Part shown: positions 53,641-63,976 of the stretch, piece after piece
Layout of the letters: every line of letters begins with the position of its first letter
Position numbering within the stretch: the first letter of the stretch is position 1
NCBI GenBank assembly: GCA_963662175.1
Contig: OY759223.1
Location: forward strand, 24,901,460 to 24,965,459
DNA: 64,000 bases
Origin: Aradus depressus
Lineage: Eukaryota > Arthropoda > Insecta > Hemiptera > Aradidae
Reading direction: 5' to 3'
Translations under genes and position numbers: made by a program
Notes under the pieces: model-generated
The model's database searches: none
Told to the model about the DNA's origin: nothing
What the model saw: the letters and a program-made list of their open reading frames with translations, nothing else

Positions 53641-54523
53641 TTCTGGGGAAGTACATTGACGTTGATTCATCGTCGACTTATCACTTTTCCACTATATCGA
53701 CGACTTAGTTTTTAGTGAGTGACATTCACAAAGTATCAAAATTCAATAGATGAAACGCATAACATTATTCTCACGTTGAGTCAATTCTTTTATCTATTTT
53801 TTTCTTCTTATTGTTCGGTTCCTTCATCCATTTATCATTAACAATAGGAATCCCTTTAGAAGAGCCCTGTGCAGAGAATGAGGCAGTTATTTTCAGCTGT
53901 CATACTCGACCCCCTTCTGAAGGTACTCCTTTGAAACTGAGCAAAGAAAGCTTTACGAGTGTATACGAGTATGTGGACTGGGTAGAATGAAAAACAGTAA
54001 TTGGATACAACTGTACACGTTTACATTATAAATCTTTCTTTAGGAACCATTCAGCAGTGATGTATATGGGTAAAATAGCCTGCTCCAGACTCAAAAAATT
54101 TATGTTCAGACCAAAAATATTTCAGTAGGGATAGATAGAACTAAACTTTTTAGGGAACAAAAACAATTCAAAATTATATAAAACAAAATATGATATATAA
54201 AAAAATATATATATCTATTTTGCAAGCAATAAATTAAATTATATTATTTTTCATTTTCAAACTTACAGCAAAAAAATAAAAGTAAATTGTTAATTTTTCT
54301 AAATGATTTTTTTTTAAACAAAATACATATTTTTACAGTTATATAAAATAAAATAAAATAAAAAATATCTATTTATTGAATTGTAACAAATAACCAATAT
54401 AGTACATAAATAAATAAAAATGTAGTAATAATATTAAAATAATAAATATGGACATGCTCTTTATTATATAAATAATGCAAGCAACTAGGATACAAAAACA
54501 ATTCAAAATTATATAAAACCGAG
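53641..54523. other. Mixed unclassified DNA with a family A sliver
   Basis: 53640-53700 has TTTCTGGGGAAGTACATTGA-type family A text. The remainder is AT-rich with no landmark. Confidence 0.4.
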
Positions 54524-54830
54524 ATATATGACCGAGGTCCCCTAAGAGTAAATACATACAGTATCGAAAATAAAAGGAAACAATGAAATAAAGTATCAGT
54601 ACATCGTACAAAGAAATAAATACAAAAAATAAATTAGAGATAGAGTGGAGAGAAACTAGACAATAATAGATATAGATAAATAAAAATAAGAATGAACAGC
54701 TTAATTATGAAGAAATAAACGAAGATAAATGTAGCTGTGTAAATAGGAGAGTGAATATAATAAAGACTATATAAAAAGGAAGGAAATAAAATAAAAATTA
54801 ATAAAAGTCGACAGAGCATAATACAATAAT
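54524..54830 (+). repeat. Family E single copy
   Basis: One satellite-like unit (GACCGAGGTCCCCTAAGAGT, ACATACAGTATCGAAAATAA, AGTATCAGTACATCGTACAA) followed directly by the non-repeated family E tail. Together with 25225-25545 this is the likely ancestral, unamplified state. Confidence 0.75.
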
Positions 54831-54889
54831 GCTTAACTATAAAAGTGAAGGAAGCCCAGACAAAGTTTGAAATAAACTTAATTTTAGAA

Positions 54890-55010
54890 ATTGTTGTTTT
54901 GTAGTTGTCACCCAAATGGCTTTGAAGGGAGAGCAGAAACGTAGTGGATTAATTCGTGCTGGGGAAGTACATAGGGATTATCCGACGACTTATTTTTTTT
55001 TTGCGAAGAG
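54890..55010 (-). repeat. Family A fragment
   Basis: CCCAAATGGCTTTGAAGGGA, GTAGTGGATTAATTCGTGCT, GGGGAAGTACATAGGG. Confidence 0.6.
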
Positions 55011-55389
55011 TTGCATCTTTCACTTATCTCCACCAACTCCGGAACTTCGTTTTCAACATTGAGAAAATGCATCTTCTCCGAGTTGCTCCGACTCTTCATG
55101 TACCAGCCCCCCAGGCATCCTCTTTCACATCTAACTGTAGGCTGTGTCCTCTTAAGAAAGAGAACCAACCATCATTATTTTTGCACCTCTTCTTAAAAAG
55201 AAACCTCTCTTCAGTTTCTCAAGAGACTTGTTTAAAAATAATTACCCTGAGTCAGTCCCAGTCTTCATTCTCTGTTTATCTTTAAAATATATGGGAAACC
55301 TACCAAAAATTCTTAACATGACTCACTGACAATGCTGAAAATTATTAAGTATCTTACTAAGGATCATCTGAATAGTTGATAGCATTTTG
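55011..55389. other. GC-shifted unclassified segment
   Basis: Open in several frames (a 109-codon plus-strand frame at 54956-55285 and minus-strand 54908-55168) but without domain or splice support. Possibly unique sequence. Confidence 0.3.
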
Positions 55390-56340
55390 GAGTTACCTCT
55401 CTCATTCCCTTTAGCCGACCTCTCTGATCCCCTCATTTCCTTTGGCCAACCTCTCTGATCCCCTCATTCCCTTTGGCCGACCTCTCTCATTCCCTTTGAC
55501 CGACCTTTCTGATCCCCCCATTCCCTTTGGCCGGCCTCTCTGATACCCTCATTCCATTTTGCCAACCTCTCTGATACCCTCATTCCATTTTGCCGACCTC
55601 TCTGATCCCCTCATTCCCTTTTGCCAACCTCTCTGATCCCCTCATTCCCTTTGGCCGACCTCTCTGATTCCCTCATTCCCTTTGGCCGGCCTCTCTGATA
55701 CCCTCATTCCATTTTGCCGACCTCTGATCCCCTCATTCCCTTTTGCCGACCTCTCTCATTCCCTTTGGCTGACCTTTCTGATCCCCTCATTTCCTTTGGC
55801 CAACCTCTCTGATCCCCTCATTCCCTTTGGCCGACCTCTCTCATTCCCTTTGACCGACCTTTCTGATCCCCCCATTCCCTTTGGCCGGCCTCTCTGATAC
55901 CCTCATTCCATTTTGCCAACCTCTCTGATACCCTCATTCCATTTTGCCAACCTCTCTGATACCTTCATTCCATTTTGCCGACCTCTCTGATCCCCTCATT
56001 CCCTTTTGCCGACCTCTCTCATTCCCTTTGGCTGACCTTTCTGGTCCCCGCATTCCCTTTGGCCGGCCTCTCTGATACCCTCATTCCATTTTGCCGACCT
56101 CTCTGATCCCCTCATTCCTTTTTGCCGACCTCTCTGATCCCCTCTTCCCTTTAGCCGACCTCTCTGATCCCCTCATCCCCTTTGGACGACCTCTGTCATT
56201 CCCTTTGGCCGACCTCTCTGATCCCCTCATTCCCTTTGGCCGACTTCTCTGATCCCCTCATTCTCTTTGGACGACCTCTCTCATCCCCTCATTCGCTTCG
56301 GCCGACCTTTCTCTCTTTCCCTCATTCCCTTTGACTGATT
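55390..56340. repeat. 31-bp pyrimidine-rich minisatellite, about 30 units, born from family A
   Basis: The unit is GACCTCTCTGATCCCCTCAT plus TCCCTTTGGCC. Short units of 23-24 bp lacking GATCCCCTCATT alternate with full units, and a multi-unit block (55380-55570) recurs at about 55745-55935. The right edge passes without a break into a family A module (TTCCCTTTGACTGATTCATT and onward), and the unit equals the CTAATCCCCCTTCCCTTTGG / CCGATT stretch of that family. Confidence 0.9.
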
Positions 56341-56620
56341 CATTTGAAAAAATGATAATTGTTGTCTTTATGAGGTCTCGGATTTACATATGAATTTATT
56401 GGTAAATTCATGACATCCACAGTTATTTAGGTATTTGATGTGTGCCTCTCCTCCGACCCTCCCTCTTCCTTCCCTTGGACTGATGTGGATGAAAATCAGA
56501 GGTTCTCGTCTTTATAGAGTTGTGGATACTTATATATCGATATAAATACATTCTATCAAGCTTAAAGCTTTTAAGGAGAAGGGATCAGAACTTATATTTA
56601 ATTGACCAAATTACAAAAAA
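56341..56620 (+). repeat. Family A modules right of the minisatellite
   Basis: TTGTTGTCTTTATGAGGTCT, ATTCATGACATCCACAGTTA, CTTCCCTTGGACTGATGTGG, then diverged text. Confidence 0.65.
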
Positions 56621-56830
56621 TGGAAAAGACACGCCCTTCAAGATTGATAAAATTGTGTGAAATGAAGAAGTCCTTGGGCTTGTGGTGTCACCCCGACATA
56701 AATGTCAATAACTCAATCTCTGAAATTGACATTTAAAAAGATCAATGAATTCCATCGTCCAATGTAACAAAAAAGGAGAGCTCTTATCTAAGACCAATAC
56801 AATAATAATAATAATAAATAATATATATTA
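56621..56830. other. Unclassified DNA with an AAT microsatellite
   Basis: AAT repeat at about 56803-56825; nothing else recognised. Confidence 0.35.
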
Positions 56831-56833
56831 TAA

Positions 56834-57300
56834 CTAGGGCTGTGATTTGTATTCAATAAAAACAGCGAAATATGCGCATATATATGCAAATATATTTGGC
56901 AAAATATGCAATTAAAAACTGAAATTATGCGAAAGGCTGCAAAGGAAAAAAGTAGGTACCTATAGAATAAAATAAACTGTAGCAGTAATAGAAAATCTTT
57001 ATAGACATAAAATTTATTAAATAAAACATATATAAGCAGAAAAAATATAAAATTATATGAACAGAGAAAAACTGTTACAGTTACACATAACTTTTTTTAA
57101 ATTTTCAAAGAAAAAGGATCGCCTATCTGGCCTCAAAATTGATTTGTATCGGCTGAATGAGCGCTCCACATTATTTGAAGTAACTGGCGCATAATTGAAA
57201 ACCCCAGTATCCATTGGACTCAATTCTCCCCCTGACTCTTCGTTTACCCCCTCCACTGCTTTTCACCCAATCGTTTAAAACTCAATTTTAATTTACTCTT
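56834..57300 (-). mobile_element. hAT element 3' end (CGGBP/BED-type lineage), truncated
   Basis: The right terminus as read on the plus strand is TAGGGCTGTGATTTGTATTC, followed by AAATATGC-rich subterminal repeats (56870-56940) typical of this hAT lineage. The transposase tail lies on the minus strand at 57053-57256. The opposite terminus is not found: the element runs into family B at about 57310. Confidence 0.65.
57053..57256 (-). pseudogene. hAT transposase C-terminal fragment
   Basis: A 67-codon frame containing FNYAPVTSNNVERSFSRYKS followed by ILRPDRRSFFFENLKKVM. The PVTSxxxERSFS-x-YK-x-(I/L)L-xxxR-xxF-xxENL pattern is the classic end of hAT/BED-type transposases. Only this tail remains. 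It is a different hAT lineage from the 34636 fragment. Confidence 0.8.
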
Positions 57301-57309
57301 TACTTTCTT

Positions 57310-57500
57310 ATATCTATCTATAGTATAAAGAAGTATTGTAATCGTTGTAAAAATCGAGATAGAATTTTCAACGATTTTCATGTTTTTAATAATTTTCATT
57401 TTCAAGGTTCCCTGAACACGTTTTGACCATTTTCGCAATTATATCTGTGCATCTCTCTGTATGTGTGGAATGATGATGTCACATGTACTAGCTCAAAGAC
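57310..57500 (+). repeat. Dispersed family B copy
   Basis: TATTGTAATCGTTGTAAAAA, GATTTTCATGTTTTTAATAA, CTGAACACGTTTTGACCATT, then a jump to GATGATGTCACATGTACTAG. Confidence 0.65.
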
Positions 57501-57709
57501 ACTCAGATTCACCCACTACAATAAAATAAAAAACAAACTCGCTGACAGCAAATCGGCCAAAATGAAAGGGGATTATGGGACATTTAACACAAAAACTCTA
57601 ATAACAGACACGAAATTTCTTGTTACATTTATCTGGTATATATACTCAAAAACCTATTTTATACACTCGTAGATAATTAAATTTTACTCTGAAGGGTTCA
57701 GGGCAATTT
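57501..57709 (-). repeat. Family A fragment
   Basis: GCAAATCGGCCAAAATGAAA, CTAATAACAGACACGAAATT. Confidence 0.5.
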
Positions 57710-58177
57710 TATAGGGAATTTTTATTTTTTTATTTATTTTTTTTTTTATTGGGTGCCCCTGACCCTCTGAGGGGGGTCGGTCACATCACCCTAGTTTCGT
57801 TGGGGAATAGGTAGGCTTTATTGTATAGGGAATTTCTGTCTACGTGCTTGTGTGTTGTATGAACACGATAACACCCATAGAAGGGATCGACATGAAATTT
57901 CATATGTAAATTCAAAACCCCATTAGGATGGCACCTATTAATTTATAGGGAATTTTTATTTTTTTATTTATTTTTTTTTTTATTGGGTGCCCCTGACCCT
58001 CTGAGGGGGGTCGGTCACATCACCCTAGTTTCGTTGGGGAATAGGTAGGCTTTATTGTAAAGGGAATTTCTGTCTACGTGCTTGTGTGTTGCATGAACAC
58101 GATAACACCCATAGAAGGGATCGACATGAAATTTCATATGTAAATTCAAAACCCCATTAGGATGGCACCTATTAATT
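57710..58177. repeat. Recent 234-bp tandem duplication
   Basis: TATAGGGAATTTTTATTTTT begins at 57710 and again at 57944. The copies differ at only two positions that I can see (TGTATGAACAC/TGCATGAACAC and TGTATAGGG/TGTAAAGGG). Each contains TGACCCTCTGAGGGGGGTCG (a hairpin-capable block) and a family A piece. Confidence 0.92.
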
Positions 58178-58445
58178 TTCCACAAAGTTGCCCGAAGTGA
58201 AGAGGGGACTGAGAGGAGACTCAACTCAGGTATTCGACTATCTGCCGATGTAAAGAACCTGTGTCACCTCGACACAAAAACTATGAAAACTATTGTATCG
58301 TCGCAAAATTTAGTATGAGAATTCAGAAGCCACTATGTAAGTCAAATATTGAGTTTTAGCTTTAACGGTCGACTGGTTTTATAAGGAGAGCGATTATTAA
58401 TTTGTGCTGGGAAGTATATAGTCCATGATTCACCGACGATTTTTT
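58178..58445 (-). repeat. Family A copy
   Basis: AGGGGACTGAGAGGAGACTC, CTGCCGATGTAAAGAACC, TCGCAAAATTTAGTATGAGA and TAACGGTCGACTGGTTTTAT. Confidence 0.65.
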
Positions 58446-59400
58446 CTCTTTTTTTTTTTTTTTTTTTCTTTGAAATAATTTACAGTAATTTAAAAAATAT
58501 TTAAGAACAAAAGAAAGGGAATCTATCTTGATCTGTTCTAAGTCGATTATTAGATTAAAAACTTTTTTAATAAAACTGTACCAATTTAGAGTTTTAATTG
58601 TCATACTAGCTAATTACAAAACGCCTCTTGACAGATTCATATTCATTTCTTTAGCCATTAATTTAAAATTAACTTTTACGAATATCCATCAATTTCTGAA
58701 GCATTGAAAGGTTTTTATTAAATATATTTATTTGTTGCCTTTCACAATAAATTAAAAAATGAATAAAATTTTGAATAAAAAAAAATTTAAGTTAATTAAA
58801 TCTATAATTTCAAAAATAAAATAATCTACCGTATGGTTGAGTGAAGCTCTTAAAAAATGAAAAACATATGTTATAAATAACTCTGTAAAATTTTCAAACT
58901 ACGTTACTTGCACCAATCCAAAAATCCAAGTCTCCCGGTGTGATTCTGAAAATAAAGATTATTAAATATTATGTCCCGATAACGATTGGCGCTTATCTCA
59001 AAGGTGTTGATTCGCAAGGCCTATGAGTTTTGAGATTTGAATTTCATTGAGAGAGATATGGGGAGTTAAAAGAAAATTAAAACATATTTACAAACAATAT
59101 AACTTTAATAAAACTATTATGAATTTTGAAATTAAAAATGGCCATCTTAGAAATTATATGTACAAAAAAAAATGGATCATACCTTGGTGACGTCACACTT
59201 GAAACATATTTACAATAAATTTTTACTTTTTAACATAAAAATTGGAGTCCACACTCTCTCCACATCCCTTCAATCTTTTACCGGTCACTTTTACTCACTT
59301 TCAATTGTTTACTCACTACTTTTCACACATTTCAACAAAAAAACAGAGACCAGTCTCTCACCGGTTTCACCTCTACCAGAATCCAGCATAGACTGACTAA
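58446..59400. other. AT-rich intronic DNA
   Basis: T21 run near 58446-58470. No landmark or domain; the 74-codon frame at 59172-59396 has no support. Confidence 0.35.
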
Positions 59401-60237
59401 ACTGCCTCCGCACGGAATTATGGGTAGCGAATTCGAGTTTCTTTTTTCTGTTGTCTCTTGTTTTACTTCTAAATATTAATATTTTTTGGTGTTTTCTCTC
59501 CTTTCTTCCGTTTCTTCTCTTTTCTAAATTGTCATCTTAATTTTCTGTAACTTTTGTTTTTAATTTTGGCTTCTTCATTTCTCGAAAACAGTGTTTAAAG
59601 TTTGTGGTATACACTTTCGGATCACTTGTATTATTTCAGATGGGATCCGGCCTAGTTGATTCGATGTATTTTAGAACTGACCGTTTCTTCAAAATTTACT
59701 ACTGGCTTTTCTTTCTGATGTGGGCAGTTTTTCTCTTCTTTTTCTTCTTTAATCTTTTCTTAATAATTAACTGTCTTTTCCTAAAAATTTTCACAACTTT
59801 CTACCGACTCGTTTTTTAATTATTGACCTTTTCTTAATTTTGCTTATAACTTCCTGAAATTTTCTTCATTCCTTCTTCTTTTAGCTGTTTCATTTTGTTT
59901 CTGGGTGCTTAATTAATCCCTTCTGAAAATTTAGTTTCCTTTTGAAGTCGGTGGATCTTGTAATTATTATTTAAAATGTTTGTTGATAACTGTAAGGTTA
60001 GGCCTACAGTCACCTTTTCTTCCTTTTAAAGTTATTCTTCCTTTCTTCTTAAACTTGTTTTGTTCTTCAGATTTCCATTTTCTTTTCTTCTTTCTTAATT
60101 TTCTTTCTTCTTTTACTTTGATTTCGTCTTCTAAATTCGGTTTAAAATAAATGTATAGTGGCTTCTAAATCCGTTGCCTTGGCAACGGGCTTGTTTATAT
60201 TACAGCATACTGTACGTTTCCAACGTTCCTGAGTTGT
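59401..60237. other. Pyrimidine-rich strand-biased segment, repeat-poor
   Basis: Strongly T/C-biased (TTCTTTCTTCTT-type) without family landmarks. A TATTTCAG acceptor-like string precedes ATGGGATCCGGCCTAGTTGA (59641), but the following frame is short and hydrophobic. Contains the GTTGCCTTGGCAAC palindrome at 60173-60186. Confidence 0.4.
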
Positions 60238-60247
60238 TAGTGAGTCA
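60171..60247. promoter_or_regulatory. X-box-like palindrome and AP-1-like site (candidate)
   Basis: CCGTTGCCTTGGCAACGG (60171-60188) matches the RFX X-box form GTTGCC-N2-GGCAAC on both strands. TGAGTCA (60241-60247) matches the AP-1 core. No transcript start is visible, so function is speculative. Confidence 0.25.
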
Positions 60248-60400
60248 CTTCCTCAGTACAATTTAATCAATAACGTTTTCAGTTTACTCTCATGTTTCCC
60301 AAGGTCTCTTGAATAACCATTTTCGTGATGATGTCCATCGGTCCTTGTGTTTATGTGATTGGAAAGTTTCACAAGGAGTACTGGGGTATTTTTACTTCTG
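60238..60400 (+). repeat. Family B fragment
   Basis: GTCTCTTGAATAACCATTTT, CGTGATGATGTCCATCGG and TTATGTGATTGGAAAGTTTC, diverged. Confidence 0.5.
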
Positions 60401-60464
60401 TCAGACTGGCGCCGGGCATCCACTATCAACTTAATTATTATCACATTCAGTTACTTCTTACTTT

Positions 60465-60800
60465 CGCAGTTATACGATGTATAGGGGAAGTTATGTAATA
60501 GGCAAAAATCATCGGCAATGTACTTCCCCAGCACGAATTAATCATTCAATTTTTCGCACTCTACAAAACCAATCGAATGTTACTGCTAAAAATCTATAGT
60601 TGATTTATAGGAGCTTCTGAATCCTCATACTAAATGTTGTGTCGATACATTCATTATATCGATAGTTGGTTGGATTATTTGGGGCGAACAACTACTTAGG
60701 TTATTATCGCCCTACCGCGTTATGAAGGGCATGTCTTCTCCATTTTTTGTTATTTGGTCAATTAAATATAATTTCTGATTCCTTCTGCTTAAAAGCTTTA
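60465..60800 (+). repeat. Family A copy
   Basis: ATGTATAGGGGAAGTTATGT, TACTTCCCCAGCACGAATTA, GATACATTCATTATATCGAT, then a GGGCATGTCTTCTCC tail that mirrors text at 56625-56640. Confidence 0.65.
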
Positions 60801-60809
60801 AGCTATATT

Positions 60810-60843
60810 TTTATTTTTTTTTTTTTTTTATAATTAAGTATAC

Positions 60844-60902
<59 letters not shown>
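60810..60902. repeat. T run and (TA)n microsatellite
   Basis: T-rich tract (60810-60829) followed by ATGTATATGTATATATA... as a TA repeat to 60902. Confidence 0.9.
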
Positions 60903-60906
<4 letters not shown>

Positions 60907-61268
60907 TGTCCATTTATCCTGAGGCCGCCTCAAGGCCTCCGAGCTCAGGAATTTCTATTGGTTTTTCTGGAAAGTTCAATAGCTTTCTATGAGTTTCTAG
61001 AGAGTTTAATTCGAATTGTGGATGAGTTACTGGATTTTTCTGGAAACTTTATGTAGATTCTTGTTTTTTCGATGGTTACTATGATGTTCTATTGGATTTT
61101 TCTAGAAACATGCTGGAAAATGTTATGACACTTTATAAGATTCGAGGATGTTGTGGTGTATTTTATAAATTATTTTCAAAAAATTATAGGATAATATGGA
61201 AAAATAAATTCAAGGGCCCCGGATGATGTCTGCCTCACGGCCCCCGGAAGTCTTAAAACTGCACTTGT
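60903..61268. other. Possible hAT-type MITE or unknown element
   Basis: Bracketed by TA repeats. Starts TCAGTGTCCATTTATCCTGA with GGCCGCCTCAAGGCC; ends GGCCCCCGGAAGTCTTAAAA and CTGCACTTG. The two GC-rich ends are weakly inverse (CAGTGTCCATTTA against CAGTTTTAAG). The internal phrase GGATTTTTCTGGAAA recurs. Low support. Confidence 0.3.
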
Positions 61269-61283
61269 ATATATATATATATA

Positions 61284-61632
61284 TAGGTTAGGTTAGGTTT
61301 TATGACTCATGCCCGGGCTTTAACTACAAGGTCATATCGCCTACTACCAGAGCTCTCTTTCGTCACTCTGGTGGACATGAGCCGGACTCTACTGTGGGAG
61401 TCCTAAATTTTGGCTACCCTGAATTTTTATTCACCTAGGGTAGGGGTCTTTAACGAGTACCTGACATCGTACAGGCTCAGGACCATCGCTTAACGTCCCA
61501 TCCGAAGGACGGCATGCTTAAGTTTATTTTACCTCCCAGATAAAATAAACTAAGAGCCTCGGTCGGGTTTGGAACCCACGATCTTGAGCTCAGAAGACAA
61601 GCACGCATACCACTGAGCTACCGGTACCCTCT
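61284..61632 (-). mobile_element. SINE1, full-length minus-strand copy
   Basis: Runs from GGTTAGGTTAGGTTTTATGA through the complete body to the tRNA-like head at the right. B-box complement GGTTTGGAACC at 61566-61576 and A-box complement ACCACTGAGCTA at 61609-61620. It also keeps the palindromic GCTTAAGTTTATTTTACCTC / CCAGATAAAATAAACTAAG linker absent from the 42399 copy, so the family has a long (about 348 bp) and a short (about 304 bp) form. Inserted in TA-repeat DNA. Confidence 0.9.
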
Positions 61633-61659
61633 ATATATATATAATATATAGTTTCTATA

Positions 61660-62055
61660 TATTTATATAATATTGCTAGATTGTTAAAACCACAACATGT
61701 GAAGAAATATATAATATGTACCTTATATTGTGAAAAAAATAACAATTGAAGGAAAAATATTATACCTTATAATACTTCACACATTTGTCCATTTCATCCA
61801 TATAATTTAACATCGAGGCCGAAAGATATTTATTTGCTAGCAATAATAAGTTTGTTTTTCAAGATAATAGTCTCTTATAAAGAATTCAGTAAGGTGAGAT
61901 GAAAAACAATTCATTTTCCTGAGTCCACAAGGTTTTCTTGCTTCCACTTGAGCTGGGAAAAGCTAAGGTCGTGTAATCAAGAATAAAAACAAAAAACACT
62001 TCCTTTCAACTTATCTCAGCCGAAAGAAAAAAAACTGGTTTATTCAATTTTTTCA
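61660..62055. other. AT-rich unclassified DNA
   Basis: No landmark. Confidence 0.3.
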
Positions 62056-62460
62056 AAACCTTCGTACTTGAAGAAAAAAACTCGTTGATGAATCACCGGC
62101 TATGTACTTCCCCAACACGAATTAATAAAGTTTTGCTTTCCCTTCTATTTGACCTAAATTGTTTCTTCAGTATACTCATAATAAATTTTGTGTCGATGTA
62201 TCCATTAAATCGGCAGTTATTAGGGTTTTTGAGTTCAGCCTCCTCACTCTCCTTTGGCTGTAAATCAATAGATGTCGATTTTCCTTAGATTCTGGATACA
62301 TATTAGAAATTTATGTTTATTTTATCGTCTTCACTGACACACACACAGACATACATACATTATTTTTTTCATTTTATGGAATCAAGAGGTCCGATAATAT
62401 GAAATTTTGACTGATTGCATAACTTCCCCTATACTTCGTTATCAGTAAATCGATATATTT
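62056..62460 (+). repeat. Family A copy
   Basis: AACTCGTTGATGAATCACCG, TATGTACTTCCCCAACACGA, GATGTATCCATTAAATCGGC, TTTGGCTGTAAATCAATAGA and GCATAACTTCCCCTATACTT: both edges and two modules are kept. Confidence 0.75.
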
Positions 62461-62740
62461 CTGTCTTTATAGACAAATTTATTTTTATGGTGATATTGTG
62501 ACGCAATGTTTAACTAAAGTTTCCAAGCTCCTCCGGGAGGAAAACTAAAACGATTCTCAAAAGCTAAATTTACAAAGTTCTGTGTTTTTCAAAAGTTGAA
62601 AGCTTAACTTTACTGAGAATCGATTGGTTGGGCTTAACAATTGTAAAGTTACGTAGCAACGACGTTAAACTTCATATTCGACCCATAGGGACGTAAATAT
62701 TGTTTTTGAAAGCCCTACTCTAACAAAAAACAACATCAAA
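62461..62740. other. Unclassified DNA
   Basis: A GAGAATCG / CGATTCTC pair (62625 and 62551) lies about 70 bp apart. No other feature. Confidence 0.3.
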
Positions 62741-62900
62741 TAGGTTTCTGCTCTCTCCTTAAATCTTCCCTCTCCATTGCCTCTTTTGACTGGGAACTAA
62801 TAGGTGTACTTTCGGATTAAGATATGAAATTTTGATTTAAAATATTTCCATTAGGAGTTATTACGGTTTTTGAACTTAGTATTACATGTCCCTTACAACA
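62741..62900 (+). repeat. Family A fragment
   Basis: TGCCTCTTTTGACTGGGAAC, TAATAGGTGTACTTTCGG and ATTAGGAGTTATTACGGTTT. Confidence 0.5.
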
Positions 62901-62994
62901 GGATGTATTTTAAAAAAAAGGTGCAAAGCTTAAAAATTCCACAAAATACATACATTTTTTTTTTTTTAATTTTCTACTCGTGAAAAACTCTTTT

Positions 62995-63052
62995 TAAGAA
63001 ATTTAGGACACCCATAGTAGAGTCGGGCTCATGTTCACCAGAGCGACGTATG
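62995..63052 (+). mobile_element. SINE1 fragment fused to family C
   Basis: AAATTTAGGACACCCATAGT, AGAGTCGGGCTCATGTTCAC, CAGAGCGACGTATGA. At 63053 the sequence switches to family C. Confidence 0.65.
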
Positions 63053-63212
63053 ACTTCGTGTTGTTATTTCTAATCCATGTGTGGAAGACTCTAAGAATTA
63101 ATATCTGTTTAAGTATCTAAATTATAAGCTATCTTAATGTATGCATTCTTATGACGTATCCTATTACCATGTTATGGTTTAACGGGAATAAATATTATTA
63201 TTATTATACAGT
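63053..63212 (+). mobile_element. Family C 3' part, plus orientation
   Basis: CTAATCCATGTGTGGAAGAC, ATAAGCTATCTTAATGTATG, TATCCTATTACCATGTTATG, GTTTAACGGGAATAAATATT, then (ATT)n. This confirms that the (ATT)n end is the 3' tail of the family. Confidence 0.7.
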
Positions 63213-63895
63213 CACAGAAAATTAAATATATATATTAACCTACTCATTTGTTTGTTTTTAATTCGAATATTATGACAAAATTTTTAATTTATATATAATA
63301 TACTCGTATATTTGCCTAATTTATCATGATCAGGGTATTCAGCCTGCAACATTGGCTTGCCTAATCTAAGATTAGAAAGCGTTAGATTTTTCACTATGTA
63401 CTGAGGACAGGTTAAGATTGTCAACAAAATTCATTATTTGTTTAAACCAAAAGTAATTTAATTAAAAAGGCTGGTATTTATGGTGTTGAGTTATGCGCTG
63501 TTTGGAGGTAGGGTTGAGATGTGTGGTGTTGCCATTTTACATTTTTCACACTCCTAGTGGCCGGTAGAGTGAAACTAGTAATCTGAGCTTGTTTCCCGCG
63601 AAAATACGAATCCAACGATATGCATAACTCAATTTGGCCATAAATTGAGTTATGCGGTGTTGCTGCTTAAGCGACGATTTGCTATTTGAGCGCCATTTAT
63701 TTATTAAATAAGTCATGTTCATTGATGTTATTTTAAAGATAAATGGATCTGCCCAAAGTAACAGTAAAACTGTTACTCGGTCTGTTAAAAGACTAATGGA
63801 TAAAGTGATCAATATTTTTAATCCTGTTTTAGGGTCTAATAAGTAAATAAAACAAACTTATTTTTGAAATATTGTCTATTCCACTAAAGATATAT
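63213..63895. other. Unclassified DNA
   Basis: TTGAGTTATGCGCTGTTTGG and AATTGAGTTATGCGGTGTTG (63488 and 63646) are two related phrases about 158 bp apart. The 88-codon minus-strand frame (63546-63812) has no recognised domain. Confidence 0.35.
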
Positions 63896-63901
63896 ACATG
63901 T

Positions 63902-63938
63902 ATAACTACCGGTTTCGGCTTTATACCATCGTCAGGTC
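63902..63938 (-). ncRNA. Hammerhead-like ribozyme motif, subfamily iii, second-best copy
   Basis: Minus strand: GAC (stem I), CTGACGA, T, GGT-ATAAA-GCC (stem II, G-C, G-C, U-G), GAAA, C-CG-GT (tiny stem III), A, GTT (stem I return: one G-C, one A-U, one G-U). A GGAATAGACAATATTTC box follows at about 63881-63865, as after the other subfamily ii/iii copies. Same extra T before stem II as elsewhere. Confidence 0.45.
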
Positions 63939-63976
63939 TAGTTATGAACTAAGTCAGGCTACTTAATAGCTTGGAA

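Noticed and set aside
54908..55285. Overlapping frames on both strands as a gene
   Set aside because: Partly family A sequence on the minus strand, and no domain or splicing evidence on either strand.
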